64,000 nt of DNA, taken from NCBI RefSeq assembly GCF_014202905.1, contig NZ_JACHHY010000003.1, forward strand, positions 186,001 through 250,000. The letters run 5' to 3'. Both the position numbers and the translations under genes were made by a program. This document shows, in pieces, positions 1-9,223 of this stretch. Below the pieces are notes generated by a model, which saw nothing but the letters and a program-made list of their open reading frames with translations, was not told the DNA's origin and did not search any database. The number at the start of each line of letters is the position of its first letter. Position 1 is the stretch's first letter. Origin of the DNA: Chitinivorax tropicus (GTDB lineage: Bacteria > Pseudomonadota > Gammaproteobacteria > Burkholderiales > SCOH01).

Positions 1-790
1 GCGCTGACTCGATGGCGACGCGTGCACCGGCACCGTTCGGCTCAGGCGCCGACATGTGGTAGCCATCGGATGACTCGCCCCAGCCACTCAACGCTACCGT
101 AGCGGGCTCGCGGGTCATCAGGAACAAGGCGGCAGCTTCACCGATATTGATACCCTTTCGGTTGACCGAAAGCGGGTTGCAGGGCCCTTCACTGACCGAA
201 TCCAGTGCTGAAAACCCAGCGATGGTGAATGCGCACAGTGAGTCCACCCCGCCGGTAATGGCTGCATCCACCACGCCACTGGCAAGCAGGCGGGCGGCGC
301 TGGCCATGGCCTTGGCCGCCGACGCGCAAGCGGTGGAGTGCACATAGCACGGCCCGGCCACGCCGAGCTGGCTGGCGACAAAACGGGCAGTGGAGCCCAT
401 TTCCTGTTGAGCATAGTGAAAGTGTGTCGGCATGGTGCCCTGCCCGATCAAATGCTGGATGGCGCGTTCGCCCTCTGCAATGCCAGATGTGCTCGTTCCC
501 AGAATGACAGCGATGCGATGCGCGCCAAAGCGCAACTTGGCGGCCTCCACTGCAGCTTGTATCTGTAGCAAGGCTTGCATGGCCAATTGGTTGTTGCGGC
601 TTTGAAAACCGACGGGCCAGTCATCGCAGGCCGGGAGCGACGTAGTCACCCTGCCCAATGCCAGCGGTCGCCCGGGGGAGAAGCAATCGGTAGTCAGCAG
701 CCCCGTGTCGCCACGGAACATGCGCTGCTGTACCTGCGTTTTGCTGTCGCCAAGTGGGCAGACCAAACCCAATGCATTCAGGTAATACAT
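1..790 (-). CDS. beta-ketoacyl-ACP synthase (KAS II-like), 3' end outside window
   Basis: About 263 residues of an open frame run from an ATG at 790 to the left edge without a stop, so the C-terminus lies outside the window. The visible part is the N-terminal half of a thiolase-fold ketosynthase, with the nucleophile Cys155 in a STACASA context and the following glycine-rich ITGGVDSL stretch. The catalytic His residues should lie in the missing part. It would extend acyl chains on ACP in the polyene operon. The start lies one base after the TGA of the lipoprotein gene (TGAtATG), with AGGA upstream. An active Cys distinguishes it from the chain-length-factor-like protein at the operon start, and the two could pair. 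Inference: condensing enzyme of aryl polyene synthesis. Confidence 0.85.
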   Translation of the reverse strand, partial: MYYLNALGLVCPLGDSKTQVQQRMFRGDTGLLTTDCFSPGRPLALGRVTTSLPACDDWPVGFQSRNNQLAMQALLQIQAAVEAAKLRFGAHRIAVILGTSTSGIAEGERAIQHLIGQGTMPTHFHYAQQEMGSTARFVASQLGVAGPCYVHSTACASAAKAMASAARLLASGVVDAAITGGVDSLCAFTIAGFSALDSVSEGPCNPLSVNRKGINIGEAAALFLMTREPATVALSGWGESSDGYHMSAPEPNGAGARVAIESA

Positions 791-791
791 A

Positions 792-1328
792 TCAGTTTTC
801 CTGCATCGCTGATTCAATGGTCAGCTGATATTCATAGCGTAGGTTGTGCAACTCGATCCGTCCAAGCCAGGGTGGCTGAGCGGTATAGTGAATCTCTGCA
901 ACCCGTTGCTGGCCTTGAAAAAGTGTGCGTGTGGTCGGGGTGGCATCCAGCCGCCAACCGGTTGGCAGGGCCTCCACAATACGTGCGGCAGGCCAGAGCG
1001 CCAATTGCAAGTCACTCAAGATATCCGCCGCCTGAACCTGGGAAGGTAATAGCGGGTGGGTGTGCGAATGGAGCTGGGTGCCATCGTGGTGTAGTGTCAG
1101 CACCCGCTGTCCCAAAGCCATGCCGACCAGAGTCAATTGATCGTGATCGACCTCAAGCACCGCATCCAGCGTGTGCTGCTGTCCATCCCGATCGACCGTC
1201 ACGCGTTGCTGCAGGCTGAGCGCCTGCCCCAGCGTCGCCGGGGCGAGCTGCAACAGCGCGGGGGGCTTGCTGGGTGTGCTGCAGGCACTCAGCCCCGCAG
1301 CGACCAGCAACGCGACCCAGGCGGGCAT
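792..1328 (-). CDS. DUF3261-type lipoprotein of polyene cluster
   Basis: A 178-residue protein starting MPAWVALLVAAGLSAC, a lipoprotein signal with the lipidated Cys at position 16. The rest is a beta-rich body with no catalytic motif that I recognise. It resembles the DUF3261 family, which is typically found inside aryl polyene clusters and is thought to sit in the outer membrane. The ATG at 1328 shares a base with the TGA of the flavoprotein gene (TGATG), which argues for translational coupling and for this start over a GTG nine bases upstream. With the LolA-like and MMPL proteins it probably belongs to the export or surface-anchoring branch. Exact role unknown. Confidence 0.75.
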   Translation of the reverse strand: MPAWVALLVAAGLSACSTPSKPPALLQLAPATLGQALSLQQRVTVDRDGQQHTLDAVLEVDHDQLTLVGMALGQRVLTLHHDGTQLHSHTHPLLPSQVQAADILSDLQLALWPAARIVEALPTGWRLDATPTTRTLFQGQQRVAEIHYTAQPPWLGRIELHNLRYEYQLTIESAMQEN

Positions 1329-2557
1329 CACTGACACACTGTCTCCAGCACCGCCAGACGACGCTTGGTCTCAGCGACATAGGGGTTGGACTGATCCCAG
1401 GCATACCCCGCCAAGATCGCGCAGATCTTGCGGCGGACTTCTGCAGGAGGGTGTTCATGGAAAATGACGCGCTGGAACCCACCGGCATACCATGATTCGA
1501 CAAAGGCACGGAAGGTATCGACACCTTTTTTCAATGCCAGGCCATAGTCTTGTTGCCAATCAACGGTTTCGCCGTTTGATTCCCTGCGTAGGCATTCACA
1601 GGCCAGGCTGGCGGATTTGAAGGCGATGGTGACCCCGCTGGAGAACACCGGGTCGAGAAACTCGCCTGCATTGCCAAGCAGAGCAAAGCCCTTGCCATGC
1701 AGCGATTTGACGTTGGCGGCATAGCCGACGATATGGCGAGCCGGGGTATCCCATTGTGCATTGGCCAGCAAGGCCTTCAGTGAAGGGTCTTCAAATACCA
1801 GCGCCTGCAGGCGTGCCGTATCGCTACCTTGATATTGCGACAGGAAATCCTGTTTGGCGACAACCCCCAGTGAACAGCGTCCATCGGCAAAGGGAATCAG
1901 CCAGTACCAGACATCGACATGTTCCGGGTGGATGGTGATGCGGATCTTGTTGCGGTCGAATGTGCCAACCGGGATGCGGTCTTCAATGTGGGTAAAGATC
2001 GCCCCCCGCACCGGGAAGTCGGAGGGGGTTTCCAGATCAAGCAGGCGGGGCAGAATACGACCGAAACCGCTGGCATCCAGCACAAAATTGGCCTCGATCA
2101 AGTATTGCTCACCTTCTGGGGGTTTGATCGTCAGGCAAGGGCGTTCACCGGCCATGTCAGCCGCGATGACTTCATGACGATAGCGAATGATCGCACCTTG
2201 CCGCTCGGCGTCCTGGGCTAATACATGGTCGAAATGAGCCCGCTGGACCTGATAGGTGGTGCCCCAGCCTTCAGAGTGTTTGTCACGGAAATCGAAGTCG
2301 GTATAGCGACTCCCTCGCATGAATGCAGCGCCGTTTTTGTATTGAAACCCTGCTTCGACCACTGCTCGCAGCATGCCCGCCTCTTCCAGATAGGCCATGC
2401 TTTGTGGCAGCAGGCTTTCACCGATGGAAAAGCGAGGAAAGGTCTCCCGCTCGATGATCAGCACCTCGCGCCCTTGCTGCCTCAGCAGGGCCGCAGCCAC
2501 CGAGCCAGCCGGGCCGGCTCCAATGATCAAAATGTCGTGGCGTTCCAGGCGTTGCAT
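1328..2557 (-). CDS. FAD-dependent oxidoreductase, halogenase-like
   Basis: A 409-residue flavoprotein. The dinucleotide-binding motif GAGPAG is at residues 13-18, followed by a glutamate at the end of the second strand (IIERE). It carries W-Y-W-L-I-P at 217-222, matching the WxWxIP signature of flavin-dependent halogenases, and Lys74 sits in YKNGAAF where such enzymes keep a catalytic lysine. It also resembles geranylgeranyl-reductase-like FAD oxidoreductases, so halogenation is possible but not shown. The ATG at 2557 has AAGGAAG before it; a TTG at 2572 is less likely. In the cluster it could halogenate or oxidise the aryl head group or polyene. Eleven bases separate it from the MMPL stop. 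Confidence 0.8.
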   Translation of the reverse strand: MQRLERHDILIIGAGPAGSVAAALLRQQGREVLIIERETFPRFSIGESLLPQSMAYLEEAGMLRAVVEAGFQYKNGAAFMRGSRYTDFDFRDKHSEGWGTTYQVQRAHFDHVLAQDAERQGAIIRYRHEVIAADMAGERPCLTIKPPEGEQYLIEANFVLDASGFGRILPRLLDLETPSDFPVRGAIFTHIEDRIPVGTFDRNKIRITIHPEHVDVWYWLIPFADGRCSLGVVAKQDFLSQYQGSDTARLQALVFEDPSLKALLANAQWDTPARHIVGYAANVKSLHGKGFALLGNAGEFLDPVFSSGVTIAFKSASLACECLRRESNGETVDWQQDYGLALKKGVDTFRAFVESWYAGGFQRVIFHEHPPAEVRRKICAILAGYAWDQSNPYVAETKRRLAVLETVCQ

Positions 2558-2568
2558 GATGCTTCCTT

Positions 2569-4986
2569 TCAAAAAGACGATGATGGTTTCGTATTACGGC
2601 GATCAAGGCACGGTGCGGTCAGCCAGACGGTGCTGATACCGATCAGCAGGGTGGTGCCAAATGCCCTTAAAGCCGGGGTGGCACTCAGCCCCAACAAGCC
2701 GAATGACAGCAACGTGCTGGCTGCGGACAGGCTGACTGCCAGCCAAGCATGTCGATCTTCGGGGTTGGGGTGTTCCTGCATGAAAATGCCGTAGTCCTCG
2801 CCCATGCACAGAATCAGCAACAAGGCCAGCACATGGAATAACTGCAATGGCGTGCCGCTCCAACCCAGCCAAGCCAATACCACGGCGCTGGCGAATGCGG
2901 TCGGGAGCAGGATCAGGAAGGCGCGACTGCGGTAGCGCGGCCATAGTACGATCAGCACGGCCAGGTAGCTGGCGATGATCACCCAGCCCATCAGCGTCCG
3001 GTAATGGGCCATCAGGGCTGAAATGCCTGCGACCTTATCGACCCAGCTGATGCCAGCTTGTGGGTGGGCAAGCTGCTGCAGTGTTTGGAGATTGTGCGGG
3101 GTCACGCCCAGCAGGGCTACGACGCTGACGAATTCCCCGTCGATCTGCCCAAGCCAGAGATGGCGCTGGGTTTGTGATAGTGGGCTGCCGAGCCAGTCTG
3201 CAATGGTCAACCGCCCGGTTGCCTGCTGGTGCTGTTGCAGCGCTGATGCCCAGGCGGGTGATTCGTCGAGCGTTTCTGCCAACCGCGCTGCCGCCCCATG
3301 TGGCCCCCACAATTTTTGATCAGCCAGGGATCGGGTCGCCTGCTGCTGGGTGGGTGAGGGCACCCATTGCGATACGGCTTGATAGCCTTGCAATTGTTGC
3401 TGTTGAATCAGGGAATCCAGTTGCTCGCGCAATTGGCCTTCGCGGGCCAGCACGGTGGCTTCGTCCTGACCTCGAACCAGGAAGAACTGCGCTGGTGCTG
3501 GTATATTCAGCAGACGACTGATTTTGTTCTGATCGGCCAGCAAGGCGGGTGGCGAGCTTTGCAGCGCGCGGATGTCGTCATTGGTCGTCAGCTTGCTGAT
3601 GCCCATGCCGAGCGTGATCACCACTGCGCCAGTGAGCACCCAATGGCTAGGTCGGCCAGTGAATTGCGGCCAGCGCATACGGGTGTTGCCATACCAGCGG
3701 CTGAGGCGGGTTTCAGGCAGCGAGTGCCGGCTCAGGAATGGCATCCATAGCACGGCAGTCAGCCACGAGGTGGTCAACCCTGCAGCGGAGAAGACAGCCA
3801 TCTGCCGTAGACCTGGAAACGGTGTCAGCCCCAGGCCGATGTAGCCGACAACCGTGGTCAACATCGCCAGTGCCAGGCCAGGCAACAAGCGTTGCATGGT
3901 GCGTAGCGGGTGGGTGGCGTCACCGATGCGGGTCGACACGTAATGAATGCCGTAGTCTTCCGCCACGCCGATCAGGCTTGCACCGAACACCAGCGTGATG
4001 AGATGGATTCTGTCAAAGAACAGAGCCGATACCGACAATGCCCCCAGCAAGCCGGTGGCCAGGGTCAGCACCACCAGCGAGATCGGACGCATTGACCGAA
4101 AGGCCAACCACATCAATAACAAAATACCCAGCAACGAGCCTAGGCCGATGGTGGATATCTCATCGTTTGCCTGTTCGGCAGCGGCGGCGGCGTGCAGCAG
4201 TACCCCGGCGCTCAATAATTCGATGGAAGGGTGGGCGCGTCTGGCTGCCTGCCCTGCCTCGGTGAGGATCGGCATGACCGCCTGCTGAGCACTAATTGAG
4301 AAGGCGCTTTGGTTCAGCTCCAGGCTGATCACCGCATAGGTGGTATCGTCCCGATCAACCCGCAATTCCCCATCAACCGGGCGGACGGGCGACTGAGCGG
4401 TGCGCTCACTCAGCCAATGGTTGAACAGGCCAAAGGGGTCATCCCGCCAAGCCCCAATCCTGGCTTGGCCCATCGGGCTGGCCATGTCCCGTAGCGCTTG
4501 CTCGGCAATTTCAGTCGGGGGCTGGTTGTGCAGGGCCTGCTGATCGGTTGCGGTCAACAAGGCGGCGCGATGGTGCCACCACGGAGCCAGTGCGCGCTCG
4601 TCCAGAACCATGGCTGGCGAGGGCTTGAGCCATTGCGGGTAACGTAGGATGACTTGACGGTATGCCTGTGCCGCTTGGCGGGTGGTCTGCCAATCATGGC
4701 TGCCGAGTAGAATGATCACGCGCTGCTGCGCTGCACCGGCAAATTGCTTGAGTGCGGCGTTGACTGCCGGGTCGTGCTTCTCGGCAGGCAACAGTGCCAG
4801 CATGTCGGTCTCTGGCGTGCGTTGCTGCACCAGCCAGACCCAGCCGGTATGCCCCGCCATGGCCAGGATCACGACCAGCCACAACCATGCCAGCCACCGC
4901 CATGGGCGGGCGTTGACAATGGGTTCGCCAGGTGGATTGTGCAACGGATCACTCAAACTGCTTGGCCTCATCTGCTTGCAAGGCAT
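2569..4986 (-). CDS. MMPL/RND-superfamily exporter
   Basis: A protein of up to 805 residues with the duplicated MMPL architecture: one N-terminal membrane segment, a large periplasmic loop, a bundle of about five helices, then the same plan repeated. It looks like the predicted exporters of aryl polyene and hopanoid systems. It probably moves the finished polyene lipid or its intermediate from the inner membrane, driven by the proton gradient. The start is uncertain: ATG at 4986, ATG at 4971, or a TTG at 4956. The TTG would overlap the LolA-like stop as TTGAGTGA, an arrangement like the ATGACTGA overlap elsewhere in this operon. All three give the same mature protein apart from a short cytoplasmic tail. 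Confidence 0.88.
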   Translation of the reverse strand: MPCKQMRPSSLSDPLHNPPGEPIVNARPWRWLAWLWLVVILAMAGHTGWVWLVQQRTPETDMLALLPAEKHDPAVNAALKQFAGAAQQRVIILLGSHDWQTTRQAAQAYRQVILRYPQWLKPSPAMVLDERALAPWWHHRAALLTATDQQALHNQPPTEIAEQALRDMASPMGQARIGAWRDDPFGLFNHWLSERTAQSPVRPVDGELRVDRDDTTYAVISLELNQSAFSISAQQAVMPILTEAGQAARRAHPSIELLSAGVLLHAAAAAEQANDEISTIGLGSLLGILLLMWLAFRSMRPISLVVLTLATGLLGALSVSALFFDRIHLITLVFGASLIGVAEDYGIHYVSTRIGDATHPLRTMQRLLPGLALAMLTTVVGYIGLGLTPFPGLRQMAVFSAAGLTTSWLTAVLWMPFLSRHSLPETRLSRWYGNTRMRWPQFTGRPSHWVLTGAVVITLGMGISKLTTNDDIRALQSSPPALLADQNKISRLLNIPAPAQFFLVRGQDEATVLAREGQLREQLDSLIQQQQLQGYQAVSQWVPSPTQQQATRSLADQKLWGPHGAAARLAETLDESPAWASALQQHQQATGRLTIADWLGSPLSQTQRHLWLGQIDGEFVSVVALLGVTPHNLQTLQQLAHPQAGISWVDKVAGISALMAHYRTLMGWVIIASYLAVLIVLWPRYRSRAFLILLPTAFASAVVLAWLGWSGTPLQLFHVLALLLILCMGEDYGIFMQEHPNPEDRHAWLAVSLSAASTLLSFGLLGLSATPALRAFGTTLLIGISTVWLTAPCLDRRNTKPSSSF

Positions 4987-5554
4987 GGTGGCCCGACATC
5001 AGGTTGTAAAACTGGATGTCCGTCTGATCACCACCTTGGTCGGTCAGCAGGATCTGCTGTACCTGGGCATTGCCCGACAGCACTACCTGCTTGATGACTT
5101 TGTCGATACCATTCCCTGCCTTGGGTGCCAGCGTGGCTTGCCATTGCTTGCCAGCCTGCTGCGTGCTGATGCTGAAATTCTGCTCAAGTTGTTGCAAGTC
5201 GCCATTCATCAGTGAGAACAACAGGCTGTTGATGATGCGTACAGCAGGTTCCTGTCTGGTATTCAGCACCTTGGTCACCCGGGCCCCTTGGCTTTCGATG
5301 ATTTCATCGCGGGTCAGTTTGAGGTCCTGACTGAAGGGGTGTTGTGTCCGCCACAGCACGCCTTTGCCATTGACCATGCAGAATCGTCCGCCGGACTTCA
5401 CGGGCTTTTTCAGCCCCAACAAGGTCTTTGCCTGGGCAAACTGGCCGCACAGCACATCCGGACGACTCAACTGTTGCTGAATGCCAGCCAAGCTGGAGCT
5501 GTCGGCCCAAGCGGGCAGGCTGATCAGGCTGATGCACAGCACAAACGATTTCAT
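4949..5554 (-). CDS. LolA-like outer membrane lipoprotein carrier
   Basis: A 201-residue secreted protein with a clear Sec signal (MKSFVLCISLISLPAWA, cleavage about residue 18) and the half-barrel pattern of LolA-related proteins. Members of this group occur in polyene clusters and probably shield a hydrophobic lipid while it crosses the periplasm. The frame stays open further upstream to 5716, but the ATG at 5554 forms an ATGA overlap with the thioesterase stop and starts directly at the signal peptide, so I use it. It sits next to the MMPL exporter, which suggests that it receives the exported product. It is too divergent to be the housekeeping LolA. Confidence 0.8.
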   Translation of the reverse strand: MKSFVLCISLISLPAWADSSSLAGIQQQLSRPDVLCGQFAQAKTLLGLKKPVKSGGRFCMVNGKGVLWRTQHPFSQDLKLTRDEIIESQGARVTKVLNTRQEPAVRIINSLLFSLMNGDLQQLEQNFSISTQQAGKQWQATLAPKAGNGIDKVIKQVVLSGNAQVQQILLTDQGGDQTDIQFYNLMSGHHALQADEAKQFE

Positions 5555-5979
5555 GGCGTGGGCAGCCCCAGCTTGTCGAACAGCACAGGTGGGCTGACAA
5601 AACACAGCTCCTGTTTTGTGAAATCGACGGCGACTTGCACTGTGCTGCCCTTTGTCAAACGTGTGCCGGTGGCTTTGTCTGTGATCAGATATTGAATCTT
5701 CAGCCGGTTTTCCCATTCCACGATTTCGGCGCGGACACGGATCACCTGACCAAAGGTGGCAGGTTTCACGTAGCGCAGATGCAGGTCCACCACCGGCCAG
5801 GCGTAGCCTGACTCGCGCATCTGCGGGTAGTTGTAATCGATCTGATCAAACAACTTGCAGCGGGCGATTTCGAAATACTTGACATAGTTGCCGTGCCAGA
5901 CGATCTCCAGCGGGTCCAGGTCATAGAACTGCACCGTGATATCGACTTCTGCACACCAATGGGCGCGATGCTCAGTCAT
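5551..5979 (-). CDS. hotdog-fold acyl thioesterase (4HBT family)
   Basis: A 142-residue single hotdog domain. The motif VQFYDLDPLEIVWHGNYVKYFE is diagnostic of the 4-hydroxybenzoyl-CoA thioesterase/YbgC group, with the catalytic Asp in the YDLDP segment and the WHGNYVKYFE helix. It should hydrolyse an acyl-CoA or acyl-ACP, either releasing the polyene or editing stalled chains. The ATG at 5979 follows GGAGG and overlaps the ammonia-lyase stop by eight bases (ATGACTGA), so the earlier in-frame GTG at 6042 is rejected. The stop overlaps the next start by four bases. Confidence 0.88.
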   Translation of the reverse strand: MTEHRAHWCAEVDITVQFYDLDPLEIVWHGNYVKYFEIARCKLFDQIDYNYPQMRESGYAWPVVDLHLRYVKPATFGQVIRVRAEIVEWENRLKIQYLITDKATGTRLTKGSTVQVAVDFTKQELCFVSPPVLFDKLGLPTP

Positions 5980-7522
5980 ACAGCCTCCAGATCTGTCGTT
6001 GTATCCAATCCACCAGTTGTTGCAGCTCGCGGTCGAGTGCACGGTCTTCTGTCAGAGGAGGAATGGCGTGTGCCAGTGCCTCGAACATCGGGATCAGTGG
6101 GGCGCTGAGCGGGTGGGCACCTGGTTGCTGCTGACGTAACCAGATACCCTGGCGTACCGCCAGCAGCAGGGCGGCTACGATTTGCTCGGTCAAGGTCAGC
6201 ACCCGCAGGCAATCACGGGCGGCAATGGTGCCCATGCTGACTTTGTCCTGGTTATGGCACTCGGTGGAGCGTGAGAACACGGAGGCCGGCATGGTGTGTT
6301 TCAATGCCTCTGCCGTCCAGGCCGACACGCCGATCTGCAAGGCTTTCAGCCCATGATTGATGGCTGCGCGGTCGGCTGATGCCCCGGAGAGATTGGATGG
6401 CAGGCCGTGGTTGAATCGGGTATCGACCAACAGCGCCAATTGTCGATCTAATAGGTCGGCAATATTGGCCACTGCTTGCTTGAGGCTGTCCATGGCGAAT
6501 GCAATGTGGCCGCCGTAGAAATGCCCGCCATGCAGCACCCGCTCGCCTTCGGCATCGATGATAGGGTTGTCGTTGGCACTGTTCAGCTCGTTATCGACCC
6601 ATTGTGCCAGCCAGGGCAGGGCATCTTGCAACACGCCGATCACATGTGGCGCGCAGCGTATCGAGTAACGATCCTGCAGCCGGCGCTCATTGCGTGGCGG
6701 GCGGTCACTGACCAGATCTGCACGGATGCGGGCGGCGACCAGTTGTTGACCAGCATGGGGTTTGACGGCGAACAAGGTTTCGTCGAAGTGATGGCTGTTG
6801 CCATCCAATGCATAGGAGGCCATGGCGGTGATGCGGGTGGCCAGGGCTGCGAGGTAGTTGGCGCGATCCAGCGCCAGGCAGGCCAGGCCGGTCATGACTG
6901 CTGTGCCATTCATGATGGCTAGCCCCTCTTTGGGGCGTAGGCGTAACGGGGTCAGGCCTACTTTGGCCAGCGCCTCACCTGCAGGCATGATACGTCCTTC
7001 AAACAGGACATCACGCTCACCACACAACGCCGCGGCGACATAGGATAACGGCGTCAGGTCACCGCTCGCGCCAACTGACCCTTCCGATGGAATCAGCGGC
7101 AGAATGTCATGGGCGAGCAAGGCATGAAGCTGTGACAACAACGCATGGCTGACCCCGGAAAACCCTTGGCACAGCGATTGCAAGCGCGCGGCCAGTACCG
7201 CACGTGTCTCGACAGGGCTCAGCATCTGACCCAAACCACAGCCATGGTAGGTATACAGGTGGCGGGGCAAGTCTGGCACCAAGGCGGGGGGGATGGTGAC
7301 GGTGCACGAATCGCCATAGCCGGTGGTGACACCATAGATCACGCCATCTTCTTCCAGAATGCGGTCGATGAAATCCGCCCCGCGTTGGATGCGCTGTACA
7401 AAGTCCTGGTCGTTGCGCAGCACGGCCTGGGCGCGTCGGTGGGCCAGATCAACTATGTGGTCGAAACTCAATCGTCCATCGCCAAAGACGATGGTGGGTA
7501 AGGTTGCGTCAAGGGTGGTCAT
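5972..7522 (-). CDS. aromatic amino acid ammonia-lyase (HAL/TAL/PAL family)
   Basis: A 516-residue lyase. The Ala-Ser-Gly triad that cyclises to the MIO cofactor is at residues 152-154 (GSVGASGDLTPLSY). The catalytic tyrosine lies in IYGVTTGYG at 62-70, and SANDNPI is present further on. At the substrate-selectivity position the residues are Tyr92-His93 (TYHGCGLG). That is neither the His-Leu of Rhodobacter-type TAL nor the Phe-Leu of PAL; the His matches the HAL/Flavobacterium-TAL arrangement. No hut genes are nearby and it is embedded in the polyene operon, so deamination of tyrosine or phenylalanine to a cinnamate-type starter is the better inference than histidine degradation. It overlaps both neighbours. 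Confidence 0.88.
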   Translation of the reverse strand: MTTLDATLPTIVFGDGRLSFDHIVDLAHRRAQAVLRNDQDFVQRIQRGADFIDRILEEDGVIYGVTTGYGDSCTVTIPPALVPDLPRHLYTYHGCGLGQMLSPVETRAVLAARLQSLCQGFSGVSHALLSQLHALLAHDILPLIPSEGSVGASGDLTPLSYVAAALCGERDVLFEGRIMPAGEALAKVGLTPLRLRPKEGLAIMNGTAVMTGLACLALDRANYLAALATRITAMASYALDGNSHHFDETLFAVKPHAGQQLVAARIRADLVSDRPPRNERRLQDRYSIRCAPHVIGVLQDALPWLAQWVDNELNSANDNPIIDAEGERVLHGGHFYGGHIAFAMDSLKQAVANIADLLDRQLALLVDTRFNHGLPSNLSGASADRAAINHGLKALQIGVSAWTAEALKHTMPASVFSRSTECHNQDKVSMGTIAARDCLRVLTLTEQIVAALLLAVRQGIWLRQQQPGAHPLSAPLIPMFEALAHAIPPLTEDRALDRELQQLVDWIQRQIWRLYD

Positions 7523-8480
7523 GCGTGGTTACCGATTGGGGCATCGCCCAGAAATCATAGAAATTGAACCATTGCAGCGGTGCGAGCCGACAATAGTGTT
7601 CAAGTCGCTCTGCGTAGTGTTGGGCTTGCGTTGCCAGTGCTTGCTCGCGTTGCCCGCGTGGCAGCTTGATCTGTTCGCTGAACAGCTCGAAATGGATGTG
7701 GTATCGGCCTTGTCGCGCCAACCCGACAACGAGATAGACTGGGCATTGCAAGGCGTTCGCCAATACATAGGGGCCAATTGGGAAAGGAGCTCGCGCCCCT
7801 AGGAAATCAGCATAGGCCACACGCGGGTTGGGGGAGACCGGTACCCGATCCGCAGCGATGACCACGAATTCGCCCCGCTGCACCCGCTCAGACAAGCGCA
7901 TGGCCATGTCGGGGGTCATGTCGGTCACCTGTAGCAGATTCAGCTGGCTGTTGGGGTTCAGCTCGGCCAGCAGGCGGTTGAAGGCAGCAGCGTGCTTGGT
8001 ATGCACCAGTACAGTCAATTTCACCTGATGATTACGTTGCGACATCATCCGGCATAGCTCGACATTGCCGATGTGTGCGGTGATGATCACGCCCCCTTGC
8101 CCGGTTGCCAATTGCTTGAACAACACTTCCCGATTGTGGATGGTGACGTACTCGGGGGGCAGTTGGCCGCCCCAAACCCGCAATTTGTCGAGGATGGCCT
8201 CAGCGAACGCAATGAAGTGCTGGATGACATGACCCAGGCGGACTTGTTGGGCGGGCCTGCCCTGCGCAGGCCAGATGCGTTGCAGATAGCTTCTGGATGC
8301 GGCCCTGGCTGCCCGGCTTTTCAGCACGTAAAAGCTGACCACTGGGTACAGCACCAAGCGGAATGGCCAGCGGCCCAGCAGGCGGAAGATGATGAACAGC
8401 AGCTTGATGCCCGCTATGAAGCTGGCTTCGTTGATCTGCGCCCAATGTCTGGGTAGTTTGGCGGCGGTGCGGTGGGTCAT
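7509..8480 (-). CDS. LpxL/HtrB-type acyltransferase
   Basis: A 323-residue inner-membrane acyltransferase with one N-terminal hydrophobic segment (about 22-50) and the LPLAT body. The HxxxxE-type motif is visible as HIGNVE around residue 125 (ITAHIGNVELCRMM), and the downstream block reads AADRVPVSPNPRV. Relatives transfer acyl groups to lipid A or to glycolipids. In aryl polyene clusters such a protein is thought to attach the polyene to its lipid anchor. The start at 8480 makes an ATGA overlap with the glycosyltransferase stop, which rules out the in-frame start at 8522. Its stop lies inside the first codons of the ammonia-lyase gene. Confidence 0.85.
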   Translation of the reverse strand: MTHRTAAKLPRHWAQINEASFIAGIKLLFIIFRLLGRWPFRLVLYPVVSFYVLKSRAARAASRSYLQRIWPAQGRPAQQVRLGHVIQHFIAFAEAILDKLRVWGGQLPPEYVTIHNREVLFKQLATGQGGVIITAHIGNVELCRMMSQRNHQVKLTVLVHTKHAAAFNRLLAELNPNSQLNLLQVTDMTPDMAMRLSERVQRGEFVVIAADRVPVSPNPRVAYADFLGARAPFPIGPYVLANALQCPVYLVVGLARQGRYHIHFELFSEQIKLPRGQREQALATQAQHYAERLEHYCRLAPLQWFNFYDFWAMPQSVTTHDHP

Positions 8481-9220
8481 CGTCCACACACCTTGCGCCG
8501 ACATAGGCGCGGCAGGCGCCATAGCATGCCAAAGAACAGGATCGCATGCATGCCGGATATCTGGATGTTGTCACGCCATAGCTTGAAGTGCGAGACACCA
8601 TCCAGCGGGTAGTGTACCGGTGTGGGTTGATTGATCACGCGCAATCCCTGCCAGTGCAGGCGTACCAGGATCTCCGTATCAAAGGCCATGCGACTGCCCA
8701 GCTTGACATGATCGGCCAATGTCAGCACGGGTTTGATGGGGTAGACCCGAAAACCGCACATGGAGTCGTGGATGTCCAGTGACAAGGTATTGATCCACAC
8801 CCAGACATGTGTCAAGTAGCGGGAGTAAAGACGCCCTTTTGGCACTGATTCATCATAGATGGGCTGGCCGATGACCAGCGCATCTGGCTGGTGCTGGGCT
8901 AGTGACAGAAACACCGGTAGATCGCTGACCTGGTGCTGCCCATCAGCATCGATCTGAACCACATGGGTATAGCCTTGGCGCGCGGCTTCCCGTATCCCGG
9001 TCAGCACGGCGGCCCCCTTGCCTTGATTGATCTGGTGCACCACCAAGGTCACCTGATCCGGGTGGACCTGCGCCAGTGCCTGCAGCGCTAACGCACAGGC
9101 TGCATGGCAGCCATCGTCAACCAAAATGCAGGCTACATCATGGGCGCATACCTCGTTCACCACATGGCCGATTGCGTGCTCATGGTTATAGACCGGGATG
9201 ACAACACAGGGACGGAACAT
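8477..9220 (-). CDS. family 2 glycosyltransferase (DPM1/polyprenyl-type)
   Basis: A 247-residue GT-A protein. It begins VVIPVYNHEHAIGHVV, followed by VDDG near residue 35, the nucleotide-sugar and metal site DADGQHQ near 92, and a C-terminal hydrophobic stretch (HAILFFGMLWRL). It lacks the long membrane domain of DPM fusions. It is likely to add a sugar to the lipid anchor of the polyene at the cytoplasmic face of the inner membrane. Donor and acceptor cannot be read from sequence. The start lies three bases after the stop of the ligase gene, consistent with one transcript. Confidence 0.87.
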   Translation of the reverse strand: MFRPCVVIPVYNHEHAIGHVVNEVCAHDVACILVDDGCHAACALALQALAQVHPDQVTLVVHQINQGKGAAVLTGIREAARQGYTHVVQIDADGQHQVSDLPVFLSLAQHQPDALVIGQPIYDESVPKGRLYSRYLTHVWVWINTLSLDIHDSMCGFRVYPIKPVLTLADHVKLGSRMAFDTEILVRLHWQGLRVINQPTPVHYPLDGVSHFKLWRDNIQISGMHAILFFGMLWRLPRLCRRKVCGR

Positions 9221-9223
9221 GGT

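Noticed and set aside
575-1219. 214-residue plus-strand frame at the left edge
   Set aside because: It overlaps the ketosynthase and lipoprotein genes, which have active-site and lipobox motifs and coupled starts.
5972-7522. Histidine utilisation gene hutH
   Set aside because: No hutU, hutI, hutG or hutC nearby, and the gene is translationally coupled to polyene genes on both sides.
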